From: Pseudomonas sp. S09G 359
GTDB taxonomy: Bacteria; Pseudomonadota; Gammaproteobacteria; Pseudomonadales; Pseudomonadaceae
Assembly: GCF_002843605.1 (NCBI RefSeq)
Contig: NZ_CP025263.1
Coordinates: forward strand, 4,555,501-4,619,500
Direction of reading: 5' to 3'
DNA: 64,000 nucleotides
The notes below the pieces were generated by a model. The model saw only the letters and a list, made by a program, of their open reading frames with translations. It was not told the DNA's origin and made no database searches. A program made the translations under genes and the position numbers. Position 1 is the first letter of the stretch. Each line of letters starts with the position of its first letter. Shown piece after piece: positions 63,430-64,000 of this stretch.

Positions 63430-63810
63430 TTACTGCGCGACGTTGTGCTCGATGATCTCCGACACGGTGTCGGTTTTCTTGGCTCGCGCCATCTTTTCGT
63501 TCAGCAGCGTCTGCTTGGCCTCGGCCTCGGCCTTGGTTGCAAAAGGCCCCAACAGCACTTCGTCCTTGCCGTCTGTTTTCACGATATAAAAATTGAAACC
63601 ATGTTCGAGCAGCCACGCCGTAAGGTCGGTGATTGCCTGCAACTTGTGGTCCGGCGGGCCAACCCGAATATCCCATTCCTGGGCGGCAATCGCGCCGGTT
63701 TGTGGCTGGCTTTCGGTCACGGCAGGCCTGGCCTTGGGGGCGTCGACCGGTTTACCTTCACCGCAACCGGCCAATGCCAACACCGCAATTGCCATCGCTA
63801 CTTTACGCAC
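63430..63810 (-). CDS. SPOR-like lipoprotein
   Basis: This is a 126-residue lipoprotein with lipobox LALAGC (Cys at 16). A linker (residues 17-42) is followed by an SPOR-like fold: WDIRVGPPDHKLQAITDLTAWLLEHGFNFYIVKTDGKDEVLLGPFATKAEAEAKQTLLNEK. SPOR domains bind denuded peptidoglycan at the division site. It is convergent with endA, 31 bp between stops. Confidence 0.8.
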   Translation of the reverse strand: MRKVAMAIAVLALAGCGEGKPVDAPKARPAVTESQPQTGAIAAQEWDIRVGPPDHKLQAITDLTAWLLEHGFNFYIVKTDGKDEVLLGPFATKAEAEAKQTLLNEKMARAKKTDTVSEIIEHNVAQ

Positions 63811-63926
63811 AGCCCTGCTCCTTTAAGGATAAAGAGGCAACTTTATCATTCACTGTCTATTCTGGCCGTCATAAACGTTGGCTTAAACAATGCGAATGAT
63901 GTATCGCAGACCTGTATGATGCCGCC

Positions 63927-64000
63927 ATGGGAATTAATGCCGCCTCTATGCGTCCTAAAAGAGGCAGTCACAGGGAAGCGCTTAGCAGTAAGCTACACAC
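63927..64000 (+). CDS. Possible start of a gene cut by the window end
   Basis: From ATG at 63927 an open frame begins MGINAASMRPKRGSHREAL and runs off the end. It is about 116 bp upstream-divergent from the lipoprotein gene. Only 24 residues are seen, so no function is assigned. Confidence 0.35.
   Translation, partial: MGINAASMRPKRGSHREALSSKLH

Overview
The window reads as chromosome of a Pseudomonas of the fluorescens group. The evidence is high GC with small AT-rich patches, REPIN-type repeats built on a GTGGGAGGGGGCTTGCCCCC core, the gene order thrS-infC-rpmI-rplT-pheS-pheT-ihfA-merR-tRNA-Pro, and a sigma54/AauR-type promoter in front of a periplasmic glutaminase-asparaginase.

Layout. 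(1) 1-9.5 kb is acquisition genes. It starts with the end of a TonB receptor, a flavin monooxygenase and an SsuA-like binding protein (organosulfur type). A 324-bp unit repeated three times follows, then a Fec-type ABC transporter and a siderophore receptor with an STN domain. (2) 9.5-17.4 kb has an Lrp regulator divergent from a short LctP-type permease. Next to them is a GntR-led operon with a polar amino-acid ABC transporter, a second PotF-like binding protein and a gamma-glutamyltransferase. (3) 17.7-28.4 kb is a catabolic cluster: IclR regulator, acyl-CoA ligase, Zn alcohol dehydrogenase, enoyl-CoA hydratase, TonB receptor, MFS carrier, acyl-CoA-dehydrogenase-fold oxidoreductase and an exported M20 amidohydrolase. 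(4) 28.3-34.3 kb is envelope genes: a CpxAR-like two-component pair divergent from a second BamA-type protein, then a WaaZ/GT42-like gene.

(5) 34.3-43.9 kb is a junk-and-island zone. It has a broken LysR gene, a serine-type class II tRNA-like sequence with an Ile (GAT) anticodon, and a genomic island ending at tRNA-Pro(GGG). The island backbone lies on the + strand and is GC-rich and phage-like: exonuclease, repeat-containing cytosine methyltransferase, small phage-type proteins, excisionase-like protein and integrase. Three blocks of minus-strand, mostly AT-rich genes of unknown function (membrane proteins and a DUF3800-like protein) interrupt it. The integrase has Pro where the first catalytic Arg is expected, so the island may be locked in place.

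(6) 43.9-51.3 kb is the conserved translation cluster, all on the minus strand. (7) 51.6-53.7 kb holds small genes (cold-shock protein, I78-type inhibitor lipoprotein, hypotheticals). (8) 53.7-60.8 kb is a ribose operon rbsBACRKD that ends in an exported nucleoside hydrolase, under a sigma70 promoter with a perfect LacI-type operator. (9) 60.9-63.8 kb has ansB with two AauR-like boxes and a sigma54 promoter, then a LexA-boxed operon of a DUF1654-like protein and endonuclease I, and a SPOR-like lipoprotein.

The best leads for something undescribed are the AT-rich cargo of the island, the GAT class II tRNA-like gene with its hairpins, and the methyltransferase with four repeats in its target-recognition region. 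Motifs were read by eye; no database search was possible.
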